A DNA stretch of 37,635 bases from NCBI GenBank assembly GCA_910587555.1, contig CAJULV010000003.1:87361-124995 (forward strand), written 5' to 3'. Positions 6,897-15,606 of the stretch are shown piece after piece (position 1 is the first letter of the stretch; every line of letters begins with the position of its first letter). Source of the DNA: an uncultured Acetatifactor sp. Lineage in GTDB: Bacteria; Bacillota; Clostridia; Lachnospirales; Lachnospiraceae. Under the pieces are notes generated by a model that saw only the letters and a list, made by a program, of their open reading frames with translations, was not told the origin of the DNA and searched no databases. The translations under genes were made by a program, and so were the position numbers.

Positions 6897-9053
6897 CTAC
6901 TCTCCCGTTTCCAGGATACAGTTTCCGTACATATGGGCTGCCGTCAGGGGCGTCACGGAATGGAACAGGGTATAGGGGTAGCGGTACTGCTGCACCTCCG
7001 GCAGTCTTGCCTCCACTTCCATCCAGAAATGCCCTGTGCCTCCGGGTATGCCCAGTTCCTTCAGGGGGATTCCCACGCATCTGCCTTCTCCTCCGCGGAT
7101 TTCCCGGGTGTAAATTTTCTCCACCTTGGGCTGATTTTTGAATACCAGAGTAATCTCCAATGGGCAGCGAAGCTGCGGTGCTGCTTCCGGGCCGTGCCTT
7201 CCGTCCAAAACGGCAGGCACCTGGCCGAAATCCGTTTCTTCTACGGAAAACAGCACTTCCCCGGGTTCTCTTTCTGCAGGAAGCGCCGTATACAAAACCA
7301 GAGCGCTGTCCTCCCGCAAAAGCAGGGAGCTGTCAATTACCAGGTCTTCTCCCTCCACCCAGGCCGTGAATTTCCCCAGTCTGTCGCCCCAGTAGTTTAC
7401 GAATTCCAGGGGACGCAGATTCCCTGTCCCTATTTTCCAGTCCAGGGAAATCAGCTGCCATGCGTACCGGATCTCCGGATCCTCTGACTGGATGGCTGCC
7501 ACATATTTTCCGGGCTGCAGCACCACCGGACATGCCACGCGCCGTTCCGCTCCCGCCGGAAGGAAGACCTTATGTCTGCACCGCCCATAGTCCCCCAGAT
7601 GCTCCGGCGATATTTTCAGCCAGACCTCTTTTTCCCTGTCAAAGGACGCAGGATTGCGGAGTACCATGGTAATCTCCCCCTCATAGAATCCGTCCTCTCT
7701 GCACAGAAAGTCCTTTGTGATCTCCACCGCCGTCTCCACCATCTGCATCTGCGGAAGCTCCGGGGCAGGCGCCATGCGGATTCCCTCCGCGTACTCCGGG
7801 CATTTCAGCCCCAGAGCCACGGCGTCTCCCGGCGTCTTTCCGCAGATGTCAATTTCCTCAAAAGCCACATTCCGGATCGTATGTGCCTCATCGTATCCCT
7901 GCAGACGGGAATCCGACAGAAGAAGCGGCAGGCCGGGGCTTCCAAGTACATGAATTTTCCGGAATACCACATCCCGGATACAGCCCATCTGCCTGTCCCG
8001 ATTCCAGTAGGAAGGGGTAATGCGGATATCGAAAAGCTGTGCCCCGGGCGCGTCTTCAATCCGGATATCCTCAAACAGGATGTCCGACACCAACGCCCGG
8101 TCTCCGTGGTGAATTCCCATCAGGGGATATCCTGTGGGCGAGTGGAGTACGTCAATATCCTGGAATTTCACCCTCCGCACCCGGTCCGCCCGCAGCTCCA
8201 CCCCTACCTCCATGGGCCTGGCAAAATCATTCCAGAGAATACAATGCCGGAAGGTTACGTCCTCCACATCCCCGGTATCCAGAGCCTTCACCACCAGAGA
8301 ATCATCCCATACCCTGGTAAAGGCGTTCTGCACCAGTACCCGCCGGGAACCGCAGATATCAATGCCGTCGGAATTTCCCCTGCAGCCGATGATTTTCACA
8401 TTGTCCACCAACACGTCCTCACAGCCGCATATCCGCAGGCTCCAGTCATTGCTGTCCAGGATGGTGATATCCCGAATGGTTACGTCACGGCACTCTATGG
8501 CGTCCACGCATCGGGCATAGACAGGCCTGGTTTCATAAGGATACTGTTCCATGCTGATGGCGCCGTATCCGCACACCGTCACATGGCTGCAGTGAGACAG
8601 CACTAACTTGCCGTGGACATAAGCGCCCTCCGCCAGGTATACCACCGTGTGGTCCTTCTCCACAGTCAGTAAATCCGCCTTATGGACACCGGCAGGAAAG
8701 CAGATCACATTTTTATATTCCGAAACAGCCTGGTCAAATGTCCCGTACCGGTCCGCCTCCGCCAGTACCAGGAGATTGTCTTCCGCGCTGCCGTTGATTT
8801 CCAGGGAAAACTTCACCGGACGTTCCAGGCGCACCGCAATCTCCCCGTCTGCAATCTCCGGGATAATCCCCAGGCTCAAAGGCCTCACAACGGCGCTGCG
8901 CACTTGCTTTTTTAAGCCAATCCGCAGAATTCCCGGTTCCTTCAGCAGAAAGGAAACATACTTCATGGCACTGTTTTTATGATAAGGACTGGGAAAAATT
9001 GACGCTGTTCTGACAGGCAGGGCTTCTTCCTGCCAGGTAACGGTATCATTCAT
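6897..9053 (-). CDS. GH28/GH49-like beta-helix glycosidase
   Basis: This 718-residue protein has three parts. An N-terminal beta-sandwich-like region spans about 1-110. A right-handed parallel beta-helix (about 110-420) resembles polygalacturonases (GH28) and dextranases (GH49): VICFPAGVHKADLLTV, YLAEGAYVHGKL, then CRGNSDGIDICGSRRV and RVWDDSLVVKA. The last two are close to the GH28 NTDGID and GDDCIAIKS motifs. The usual GHG motif is not clear; MEVGVELRADRV is at that place. A C-terminal beta-sandwich-like part (about 430-718) follows. There is no signal peptide. AAGGAG precedes the ATG by 9 bases. It is the first enzyme gene after the binding protein. The likely role is hydrolysis of an imported oligosaccharide, perhaps a uronic-acid or glucan-type chain. 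Family assignment between GH28 and GH49 is open. Confidence 0.75.
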   Translation of the reverse strand: MNDTVTWQEEALPVRTASIFPSPYHKNSAMKYVSFLLKEPGILRIGLKKQVRSAVVRPLSLGIIPEIADGEIAVRLERPVKFSLEINGSAEDNLLVLAEADRYGTFDQAVSEYKNVICFPAGVHKADLLTVEKDHTVVYLAEGAYVHGKLVLSHCSHVTVCGYGAISMEQYPYETRPVYARCVDAIECRDVTIRDITILDSNDWSLRICGCEDVLVDNVKIIGCRGNSDGIDICGSRRVLVQNAFTRVWDDSLVVKALDTGDVEDVTFRHCILWNDFARPMEVGVELRADRVRRVKFQDIDVLHSPTGYPLMGIHHGDRALVSDILFEDIRIEDAPGAQLFDIRITPSYWNRDRQMGCIRDVVFRKIHVLGSPGLPLLLSDSRLQGYDEAHTIRNVAFEEIDICGKTPGDAVALGLKCPEYAEGIRMAPAPELPQMQMVETAVEITKDFLCREDGFYEGEITMVLRNPASFDREKEVWLKISPEHLGDYGRCRHKVFLPAGAERRVACPVVLQPGKYVAAIQSEDPEIRYAWQLISLDWKIGTGNLRPLEFVNYWGDRLGKFTAWVEGEDLVIDSSLLLREDSALVLYTALPAEREPGEVLFSVEETDFGQVPAVLDGRHGPEAAPQLRCPLEITLVFKNQPKVEKIYTREIRGGEGRCVGIPLKELGIPGGTGHFWMEVEARLPEVQQYRYPYTLFHSVTPLTAAHMYGNCILETGE

Positions 9054-9255
9054 GGGCTGATTCTCCTTCCTCTTTCAGACACACCTTCCCACATGCTGCC
9101 TTCGCCGTCAGCGCCGTTGAGAATGGTAAGTGTGCCATTTGTTTTTTACAGGCCCGCGAAAGAGCTGGGGATTCAAAAATGAGAGGGGCTTACCGCCGCC
9201 TCCCATTTTCTGCTCCCGCCTGTGTCCTTCGGGCCGTTTTCAAGTTACATCATTT

Positions 9256-10989
9256 TCATTCTTTTTCGCTGATCCAGGAAGTGATATTGTTCTCCTGTAC
9301 ATAGGCGTTAATCTGGTTCTGCAGCTCTTCGATGAGTCTGTCCACGCCTGCGGCCTGGCGCTCTGCAATCCACTTATCCAGTGTGGTTTCCCATTCATCT
9401 CCCATGTAGCCATTGTCGATCATGCTCTTATATTCGCCGTCAATGGCTTTCAGAGAAGCCACCACATCCGTTACATTGCTTTCGTCAAAAGTAAAGTTTA
9501 CAAAAGAACTGATGATGGCATCTTTCTCGTTTTCCAATAATTCGTCATAGTAGCCCGGCACATCCGCCTGGGTCACCAGAGAGTTTTTACAGGTTCCAAC
9601 GGTCCATTTCCACAGGCCGTAGTTGGAGTCGGAAGTACCCTGGGAGCCGTAATCGGTAGTGATGGTGCCGTCTCCGTTATCCGTATAATGTTCCCCTTCA
9701 AAACCGTAGACCAGGAGCTGATACAGCTCCGGCTCCGTGTACAGGGCGTTGAGAACCATCATGGCCCGCTCCGGCTCGTCCGCGCAATAGGGAATGGCCA
9801 TGGCTGTGGCGTCGCCTCTGCTCAAATACCCTTCGTTCTCAATCTGAACCAGGGAAATGTCCACGCCTGCGGTGGCGCTGTACATGTCCGCCGTGTTGTC
9901 GGTAAGGGCGTTATGGACATCGATCACCGTAGTGTTGGGTGTATATTCCCCGCCTGTGACAAAGCTTAAGGTATTCTTCTCCAGGGAAGCAATGTCGGAA
10001 CGGATGTAACCCTTTTTGTAGAACTCCGCCATATTTTCCGCATACACCCGATAATGGTCACTCTGGATGGTGTCGATCACGGTAAAACTGTTGTCCATAT
10101 GGGGCACGCCGATGTTGTACATCTGGAGGCTGCTCTCGGAGGACAGGCGGTTGGGGTACAGCCATGCGCCAAAGGTGGCCTGGCTGATGCCGCTGTAGAG
10201 CTGATTATTGTCCTTCAAGGCTCCCAGGTAGATGTCCAGTTGGTCAAATACGGCCTGCAGGTCATCTGTAGACGAGTAATCGTTCCACCACTTGGTCACT
10301 GCCTTCTGTGTGTCCTCAAGCCAGGTATCCCCTGCCAGTTTTGCCAGTTCCGTTGGAATCTTAAAGGCTCGCACATTGCTGTAAAGTCCCTGCCAGCTGA
10401 TCAGGTAATAGAGCTTATCGTCCGCCGGATAACGGTGCATATCCATAATCTCTTCGCCCAGTTCCTGTTTGATGCCCTGTCCGTACTGTTCTACCAAATC
10501 GTCAAGCGCCATCAGATTGCCGTCCTGAATCAGCTGATTGGAGCCGGTTACCCAACTTGCAATCCAGGTCAAATCCACCGCTTCGCCGGAAGCAAGCATC
10601 TGGGGATATTTCTCCTTATACTCCGCGTTGGGCATACAGGTAATCTCCACCGTGGTATTTGGCACATATTCCTGAAGCTTCTCGTTAAAGGCCTCCCACA
10701 CCCTGTCGGAATCCTTTTGTTTTCCCGGGCCGCCAATCCAGAACTGGATGGTCACGGGTTCCAGTTCCGCCGTCTCACCGCCGGAAGCCTGGCTGTCCTC
10801 CGCGCTGTCACCCGCTTCCTGGCCGCTGCTGTTTTCCGCGCTGCCCTCCTGGGTAGATTCGGCCGCACTTCCGCCTTCTTCACTGCCGTTCCCGGCACTG
10901 CTGCCTCCGTCGTCGCTGCCGCAGCCGCCCAGGCAGGTGGAAGCCGTCAATAAGGCCGCCAGAATCAAACTCAAACTTTTTCTTTTCAT
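9256..10989 (-). CDS. Sugar ABC transporter substrate-binding lipoprotein (DUF3502-type)
   Basis: This 577-residue binding protein begins with a lipoprotein signal (KRKSLSLILAALLTASTCLGGC). The LGGC lipobox puts the lipidated Cys at residue 23. A Ser/Gly/Glu-rich linker to about residue 75 keeps the domain away from the membrane. The body matches the large type 1 solute-binding proteins of the LipO/YtcQ kind, and the C-terminus (DEWETTLDKWIAERQAAGVDR and after) looks like the DUF3502 region of that family. It should capture an oligosaccharide and hand it to the two permeases encoded just upstream. No ATPase gene is nearby; such systems normally share a housekeeping MsmX-type ATPase. An 82-base gap with a weak stem separates it from the permease gene. 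The ligand cannot be read from sequence. Confidence 0.9.
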   Translation of the reverse strand: MKRKSLSLILAALLTASTCLGGCGSDDGGSSAGNGSEEGGSAAESTQEGSAENSSGQEAGDSAEDSQASGGETAELEPVTIQFWIGGPGKQKDSDRVWEAFNEKLQEYVPNTTVEITCMPNAEYKEKYPQMLASGEAVDLTWIASWVTGSNQLIQDGNLMALDDLVEQYGQGIKQELGEEIMDMHRYPADDKLYYLISWQGLYSNVRAFKIPTELAKLAGDTWLEDTQKAVTKWWNDYSSTDDLQAVFDQLDIYLGALKDNNQLYSGISQATFGAWLYPNRLSSESSLQMYNIGVPHMDNSFTVIDTIQSDHYRVYAENMAEFYKKGYIRSDIASLEKNTLSFVTGGEYTPNTTVIDVHNALTDNTADMYSATAGVDISLVQIENEGYLSRGDATAMAIPYCADEPERAMMVLNALYTEPELYQLLVYGFEGEHYTDNGDGTITTDYGSQGTSDSNYGLWKWTVGTCKNSLVTQADVPGYYDELLENEKDAIISSFVNFTFDESNVTDVVASLKAIDGEYKSMIDNGYMGDEWETTLDKWIAERQAAGVDRLIEELQNQINAYVQENNITSWISEKE

Positions 10990-11071
10990 GTGTAATCCTC
11001 CTTATTTTATAGTTCCCCGTCTGCCCCGCAGAACAGACACTGGTGTTTCTCGTAAAGCTCCTGTTCCTCCG

Positions 11072-11971
11072 CTACCCTTTCACTGCCCCAATGGTAAGTC
11101 CCTGGGAAAAATATTTCTGGAAAAAGGGAAAGATCAGCAGCATGGGTCCTGCCGCCACCACGCACATGGCATATTTCAGTGTTTCACTGGGAAGGCTTGC
11201 GGTACTCATGGTCACATTTCCCATAATGCTCTGGGACAGATTTTTCAGGAAATTCGCCTCCTCCATCATTCTCTGGAGCAGATACTGTAAGGTATACAGG
11301 TTCTCATCCCGAATATAAATCATGGATGTGGTATAGTTATTCCACTTTCCTACCAAAGTCATAAATCCAACGGATGCAAATACCGGCGTGGACAGGGGAA
11401 GTACGATTTTCCGGAAAATGGTCAGCTCGCTTGCACCGTCCAGATGGGCCGATTCAAACAGGGACTCCGGCAGACTCTTGAAAAATGTCCGGAAAACCAT
11501 GGTATACCAGGCGCCTCCCGTAATCCCGGGCAGGATATAAATCCAGAAGCTGTTGCTGATTCCGTAATATTTTGCATAAATGATATAGGTAGGAATCATT
11601 CCTGCGGAAAACAGCATGGTAAAAAAGATAATAATGGTTACGGGTTTCCGAAAGCGGAAGCTGCTTCTGGACAGGGCATAGGCCGCCATTCCTGCCACAA
11701 TGCACCCCGACACGGTTCCCAGTAACGCCTGGAGCATGGTCACCCCATAGGCCCGTATCATCCGCTCTCCGTTTTTGAAAACGGCAGCATAGGCATTCGT
11801 GGTAAATTCCCTGGGAAGCAGGCTTAACCCGTTCCCGGCATTGAGCCAGCTTTCACTGGTAAAGGATGCCGAGATTACCAGCAGCAGCGGAAGCACAAAG
11901 CAGGCGCTTAGCAAAATGAAAAATAGGTGTAATATCAGATTGAACCAATTTATCTTTTTCTTTTTCTTCAT
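11072..11971 (-). CDS. Carbohydrate ABC transporter permease (YtcP/LplC type)
   Basis: This is a 299-residue permease with a lysine-rich start (KKKKKINWFN) and six predicted membrane segments. The first is LILHLFFILLSACFVLPLLLV. The cytoplasmic EAA loop reads ESAHLDGASELTIFRKIVLPLS (about residues 190-211), the docking site for the ATPase. The frame is open for 22 codons further upstream into the preceding gene's stop region. GGAGG lies 10 bases before the ATG at 11971, which is the better start and leaves 67 bases after the partner permease. It forms a heterodimer with the LplB-like protein. Known members of this pair type import oligosaccharides such as pectin or xylan pieces. Confidence 0.9.
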   Translation of the reverse strand: MKKKKKINWFNLILHLFFILLSACFVLPLLLVISASFTSESWLNAGNGLSLLPREFTTNAYAAVFKNGERMIRAYGVTMLQALLGTVSGCIVAGMAAYALSRSSFRFRKPVTIIIFFTMLFSAGMIPTYIIYAKYYGISNSFWIYILPGITGGAWYTMVFRTFFKSLPESLFESAHLDGASELTIFRKIVLPLSTPVFASVGFMTLVGKWNNYTTSMIYIRDENLYTLQYLLQRMMEEANFLKNLSQSIMGNVTMSTASLPSETLKYAMCVVAAGPMLLIFPFFQKYFSQGLTIGAVKG

Positions 11972-12038
11972 ATAATGACTTCCTCCATACGGGCAATTCG
12001 ACGCTGCTGCCTCTCCCATGCTGTATGCCCCGGGCACT

Positions 12039-12977
12039 TTAAAACATGGAATTTTCAGGGGATATCCGCTTTACAATCAGGTTTGTAGCCACCACCAGTA
12101 CCATGCCCACCAGGGACTGTACCAGACCAACCGTAGCGCCCATGGCATAGGTTCCACTGGCCAGTGCCCGGTACACATAAGTATCCAGAATATCCGTGGT
12201 CTCGTACAGGATAGCCGAATTCCTGGGAATGATGTAAAACAAATCAAAGTTGCCGCTGATCAGGCTGCCTGCCCCCATGATTGTGAAGATGCATACCAGT
12301 GGAATCAGGTGCGGAATGGAAATGTACCGCATTTTCTGGAATCTGCCCGCCCCGTCCAGTTCCGCAGCCTCGTACAGGGCGCCGTCCACTCCCATCAGGG
12401 AGGCAAAATACATCATGGAACCCATGCCCACCCCTTTCCAGAGTGTCACAATGGTCAGAATCACCGGCCAGTATCCGGCGTTCATATATACATCCACCGA
12501 TTCCATCCCCATCCCCGTAAGTATCTGGTTCAGCAGCCCTGTCCGGGGACTTAATATGGCGTAAGTCACGTATCCCACAATAACCATGGACATAAAATTG
12601 GGGAAGGTAATGATGGTCTGGTATGTTTTCAGCGCCTTCCTGTTCCTGATCTCGAACAGCAGAAGGGCAATCGCCACATTCACCACAGGCCCGATAATCA
12701 TAAACCAGGCTCCGTAGGCAACCGTATTCCGCAGCACCCTGCCCATGGAAGTGGATGTGAGAATCCACCGGAAATTCTTCAGCCCGCACCAGGCACTTCC
12801 CAGAATTCCCTGGCTGAACTTGTACTCCTTAAAGGGAATCACAAGGGCCGCGCTCATGGGTATATAATTGAAAATAATGTAGCCTGCCAGAGCCGGGATG
12901 CACAGCAGCAGCAGCTCCCAACTTCCCTTGTCCTTCCATATGCTCTTCCGCCTCACCGCCGTATTTTTTCTTCCCAC
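12039..12977 (-). CDS. Carbohydrate ABC transporter permease (LplB type)
   Basis: This 312-residue permease has a basic N-terminus and six hydrophobic segments, starting with LLLLCIPALAGYIIFNYIPM. The EAA loop is EAAELDGAGRFQKMRYISIP. It follows the LplB pattern (KNFRWILTSTSMGRVLRNT, then a middle helix rich in Gly and Met). The start is a GTG at 12977, with AAGGTGG a few bases before it. It is the first gene of the operon, so the promoter at 13110-13138 should control all eight genes down to 839. It pairs with the YtcP-type permease. Confidence 0.9.
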   Translation of the reverse strand: MGRKNTAVRRKSIWKDKGSWELLLLCIPALAGYIIFNYIPMSAALVIPFKEYKFSQGILGSAWCGLKNFRWILTSTSMGRVLRNTVAYGAWFMIIGPVVNVAIALLLFEIRNRKALKTYQTIITFPNFMSMVIVGYVTYAILSPRTGLLNQILTGMGMESVDVYMNAGYWPVILTIVTLWKGVGMGSMMYFASLMGVDGALYEAAELDGAGRFQKMRYISIPHLIPLVCIFTIMGAGSLISGNFDLFYIIPRNSAILYETTDILDTYVYRALASGTYAMGATVGLVQSLVGMVLVVATNLIVKRISPENSMF

Positions 12978-13109
12978 TGCTTTCCACCTTCCTTATGGCT
13001 TTTCAACGCTGTCCCCATTGTCCGATTTGTCTCGGCTTATTGCTTCGCTCCGTTCTCCCACCTGTACATCATCCCTGATGCAGTTCCTTCTTTCTATTAT
13101 CTGACTACT

Positions 13110-13138
13110 ATTATACTTTTCCTGAATCCGTCCCACAA
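13110..13138 (-). promoter_or_regulatory. Candidate promoter of the sugar-use operon
   Basis: On the minus strand, TTGTGG (plus 13133-13138) and TATAAT (13110-13115) are separated by 17 bases. Transcription would start near 13103, leaving a leader of about 125 bases before the GTG at 12977. A weak -35 with a perfect -10 fits a promoter that needs an activator such as the YesN-like regulator. The binding site itself was not identified. Confidence 0.55.
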
Positions 13139-13181
13139 CAGAAGGAGATGTCACAAAGGGAGACTATGAGGACATCCGCCG

Positions 13182-13221
13182 CATAAAAATAAGCCTGTAA
13201 CCAACATTTCCGGCTACAGGC
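13182..13221 (-). terminator. Intrinsic terminator after the Rpn-family gene
   Basis: GCCTGTAGCC and its partner (plus 13193-13202 and 13212-13221) form a 10-base stem with one G-U pair and a 9-base loop. On the minus strand this is followed by TTATTTTTATG. It should end transcription from 13336-14475 before the sugar operon's promoter. Confidence 0.7.
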
Positions 13222-13335
13222 CCGTTTTCCCGAATTCACATACACGATTTTCTTTTCAATGCCATTTTTCCATCCAAATTGCCGGAACATTACCTCCTTG
13301 TTCGCCCAGAAACCCGGAACAGAAATCGTCCTCTT

Positions 13336-14475
13336 TCAAATGCCGTATTTCCGGTACAGCTCGTGACGTTTTTCCCGGCTGTTGGAAATCGCTTCCAACT
13401 CCCGGTAATTTTTATCCTGCAAGAGCCGCTGCATCAGCTTTGCCAAACGGTCTTCACCAACAACCTCGCCTGCTGCCTCACCGATTTTTATTCCCCGCTC
13501 CTCGCCTCTGGCCTCCAACATATCAATATATTCACACATAATAGTCTCCTTTCCTTCTGCCTGCCGTTTCAATAAGTCTTCCACCAAATCCGTGAAACGG
13601 GTATCTCCGGTGAGTTCCGCCATCATTTCACAGAGTGCCTCCGGATGGACAATTTTCTGTTTCAGGCGGCTTTCAAAACCACCCTCGTTGAGAAAATCCG
13701 CCACAAAACCCATATCACTGACAAACCGTCTGCGAACTTCTTTTGAAAGATTGTTCATATGGTGAACTTCCAGTTTCACATCGTCCACCCGGGAAAGATT
13801 TTCAGCGGAAACACCCTCACGCAGCAACAGTTCATGAAGGCTTAAAGGAATCCGTGTCCCCCTCCGCGTCCAGTCTATCACCATGCCGATGACAGGATAG
13901 ACCGGCTGCCCGGATTCCAACTGCGCGCGGTAGGCGCCTCCCTGGTAAGATGCCTTGCGCAACACCTGCCGTCCCTCCAGTCCGGTCTCGTTGCCTATGA
14001 TAAACTGTATCTGAATCTGCCCGTCCTGTACCAGATAAGAACTCACATCACTGAACTGACTGTGCATGCCGTCTGTGCCCCGGTAAAAACTCTCTGTAGG
14101 AGCAGGGCACAGGTCCTCTCCCCGCAAACGTCGTTCACCACCATACGCAAAAACGTTTTCACAGTCCGCAAATACGTCCCCGTGAGACAGCAGTATTTTC
14201 TGCAGTATGTCCTTCCGAGAAATGTTTTTCCTGGCTGTCATGTCCTTCTTCTCCAGAATGTCTTTCTTCTGTGGAATGTCCTTCTTCTCCAGAATCACCT
14301 TCTTCTGTGGAATGTCCTCATTCTCCAGAATGTCCTTCTTCTGTGGAATCCCTTCCTTCTGCAGAATCTCCTCTTCCTGCGGAATCCCTTCCTTCCGTGG
14401 AATGTTCTCATTCCATGGAATGCCGTTCTTCCATGGAATGCCGTTCCTCCATGGAATGCCGTTCCTCCATGACAT
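13336..14475 (-). CDS. Rpn-family (PD-(D/E)XK) nuclease-like protein with hexapeptide-repeat N-terminus
   Basis: This 379-residue protein has a body (about 92-300) that fits the clostridial Rpn/YhgA-like family: KILLSHGDVFADCENVF, then IQIQFIIGNETG, then VYPVIGMVIDW and IPLSLHELLL. The family is linked to recombination-promoting DNA nucleases. The first 85 or so residues are a six-residue repeat (NGIPWR, NGIPWK, EGIPQK, KDILEK, EDIPQK and similar, about 14 copies), which I do not know from other members. GGAGG lies 7 bases before the ATG at 14475, so the repeats do appear to be translated. The C-terminus (RGIKIGEAAGEVVGEDRLA) is the usual charged helix. It is a single gene with its own terminator. 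Function and activity are uncertain. Confidence 0.72.
   Translation of the reverse strand: MSWRNGIPWRNGIPWKNGIPWNENIPRKEGIPQEEEILQKEGIPQKKDILENEDIPQKKVILEKKDIPQKKDILEKKDMTARKNISRKDILQKILLSHGDVFADCENVFAYGGERRLRGEDLCPAPTESFYRGTDGMHSQFSDVSSYLVQDGQIQIQFIIGNETGLEGRQVLRKASYQGGAYRAQLESGQPVYPVIGMVIDWTRRGTRIPLSLHELLLREGVSAENLSRVDDVKLEVHHMNNLSKEVRRRFVSDMGFVADFLNEGGFESRLKQKIVHPEALCEMMAELTGDTRFTDLVEDLLKRQAEGKETIMCEYIDMLEARGEERGIKIGEAAGEVVGEDRLAKLMQRLLQDKNYRELEAISNSREKRHELYRKYGI
14221..14475 (-). repeat. 18-bp coding tandem repeat (hexapeptide) in the Rpn-like gene
   Basis: The first 85 codons repeat with a period of 18 bases. The copies nearest the start are almost identical (ATGGAATGCCGTTC on the plus strand, three times between 14410 and 14470). 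Copies further in alternate between IPQK-type and ILEK-type units. This gradient suggests growth by slippage at the 5' end. Confidence 0.8.
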
Positions 14476-14498
14476 ACGAAAGCCTCCTCTCTTTATCC

Positions 14499-14520
14499 GG
14501 GAGCCTTTCCGGAAACTCCC
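14499..14520. promoter_or_regulatory. Near-palindrome in the leader of the Rpn-like gene
   Basis: GGGAG and CTCCC flank a core containing TTTCCGGAAA, itself a perfect palindrome. The site lies about 25 bases before the start codon at 14475. It could be an operator or a leader stem-loop. No regulator is assigned. Confidence 0.35.
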
Positions 14521-14729
14521 GCCTGTTTGTCCTGAAATATAAAAGCAAGAATTTTCCGATTTACTGGAAATGAACTATTGATTTTCAAAAGAATACTGCC
14601 AGAAAACTTACCTGCTCTGGTTTCATATTAGCATATCGAGAAACCGTTTTCAATCCTGCATTTCTAAAACTTTTGTAAATAGTCACGGATTTTTCCGCCA
14701 ATCCGCGTTTGCCACCTGTCTCTTCTCCT

Positions 14730-15257
14730 CTATTTTCCTTCAAAATAATAGCTACAGAAAACATCTCTGATTTTCTCTGCCTCTTCCGCAGATGAGGCAG
14801 GTCCAAAGTATTCCTCTGCCTTTGCAGCTCCCGCTTCATGGTAATACAGCCATATCATATAAGTATCATTCTCATCATCATACAGAACATCCTCTATAAT
14901 AACCCGATCAGATATCCCATACATTCCGCTCCGTAAAAAAATTGCATATGTTACATCGTTAAGCCGTTCTGTAAACCTGTCCAGGATTAGATACAGTTTA
15001 CTTACTCTCTGCGTGTTCTGGTGGGCCGCATATTCCATTCCGTTAAAATACAGCTTGCCAATATACTGTCTGGGAGCAATCAGGCTGCTTTTCAGCACTG
15101 CGTCAATTGAAAACGGTACCACGTCGCCCTTTGAGGAACAGAGCACGGTTTCAAAGTTTACCGTCTGTTTTTCCACGTTAAAACATATAATACCACACGT
15201 TATAACAAGCACAGCTAACATAATACCCGAGATACACACTATCTTTCCTGTTCTACT
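14730..15257 (-). CDS. Small membrane-anchored protein of unknown function
   Basis: This protein is about 175 residues and I do not recognise it. Near the N-terminus there is one hydrophobic segment (IVCISGIMLAVLVITCGIICF), followed by a soluble part that is probably outside the cell: SSKGDVVPFSIDAVL, then YIGKLYFNGMEYAAHQNTQ and a Tyr-rich C-terminal half. The frame is open back to 15341. The ATG at 15257 has GAGG 9 bases before it and gives a short basic start (SRTGK) ahead of the membrane segment, so I prefer it. A strong promoter stands upstream at 15361-15389. It lies 254 bases before the Rpn-like gene on the same strand, with no clear shared role. Confidence 0.6.
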   Translation of the reverse strand, partial: SRTGKIVCISGIMLAVLVITCGIICFNVEKQTVNFETVLCSSKGDVVPFSIDAVLKSSLIAPRQYIGKLYFNGMEYAAHQNTQRVSKLYLILDRFTERLNDVTYAIFLRSGMYGISDRVIIEDVLYDDENDTYMIWLYYHEAGAAKAEEYFGPASSAEEAEKIRDVFCSYYFEGK

Positions 15258-15360
15258 CATCGCTTCACGCCTCACTGCATCCATATCCGCATTATGTATT
15301 CCCATAAACAACCTTGGAACATTGCAATAAATTATCTGCATCTTTTATTTTGTTTCAGAC

Positions 15361-15389
15361 AGTATAGCATAACTTTCTGTAAAATTCAA
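15361..15389 (-). promoter_or_regulatory. Promoter of the small membrane protein gene
   Basis: On the minus strand, TTGAAT (plus 15384-15389) and TATACT (15361-15366) are separated by 17 bases, a good housekeeping-type match. Transcription would start near 15354. Confidence 0.6.
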
Positions 15390-15518
15390 TTTTGTTCTAA
15401 AAACGCCTGAAACTGCCCAAACCACAAATACGGCTGACAACCTTTCGTTATGTTGAGTCAACGCAGAATACTGCATAAGCCCCTGTTGTTTTGTGCGCAT
15501 AAGTTACCATGCACAGAG

Positions 15519-15549
15519 TAAACAGTCGTCAAATTTCCTCATATAATGA
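15519..15549 (+). promoter_or_regulatory. Candidate promoter of the collagen-like locus, sigma-K-like
   Basis: AC (15522-15523) is followed after 16 bases by CATATAATG (15540-15548). This fits the sporulation sigma-K pattern (AC, 16-17 bases, CATANNNTA) except for the last base. The same stretch can also be read as a housekeeping promoter (TAAACA, 17 bases, TATAAT at 15542-15547). A sigma-K reading would agree with a spore-surface role. Both remain possible. Confidence 0.45.
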
Positions 15550-15606
15550 CATGGGGTGTCATCCTGTTACCCCCTTCCGGAAAACAAGAAAAAGAGGTGA
15601 TATGCA

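Noticed and set aside
14062..14573. Plus-strand open frames opposite the start of the Rpn-like gene
   Set aside because: They are shadows of the 18-base repeats. The minus-strand frame has the ribosome site and a recognisable nuclease domain.
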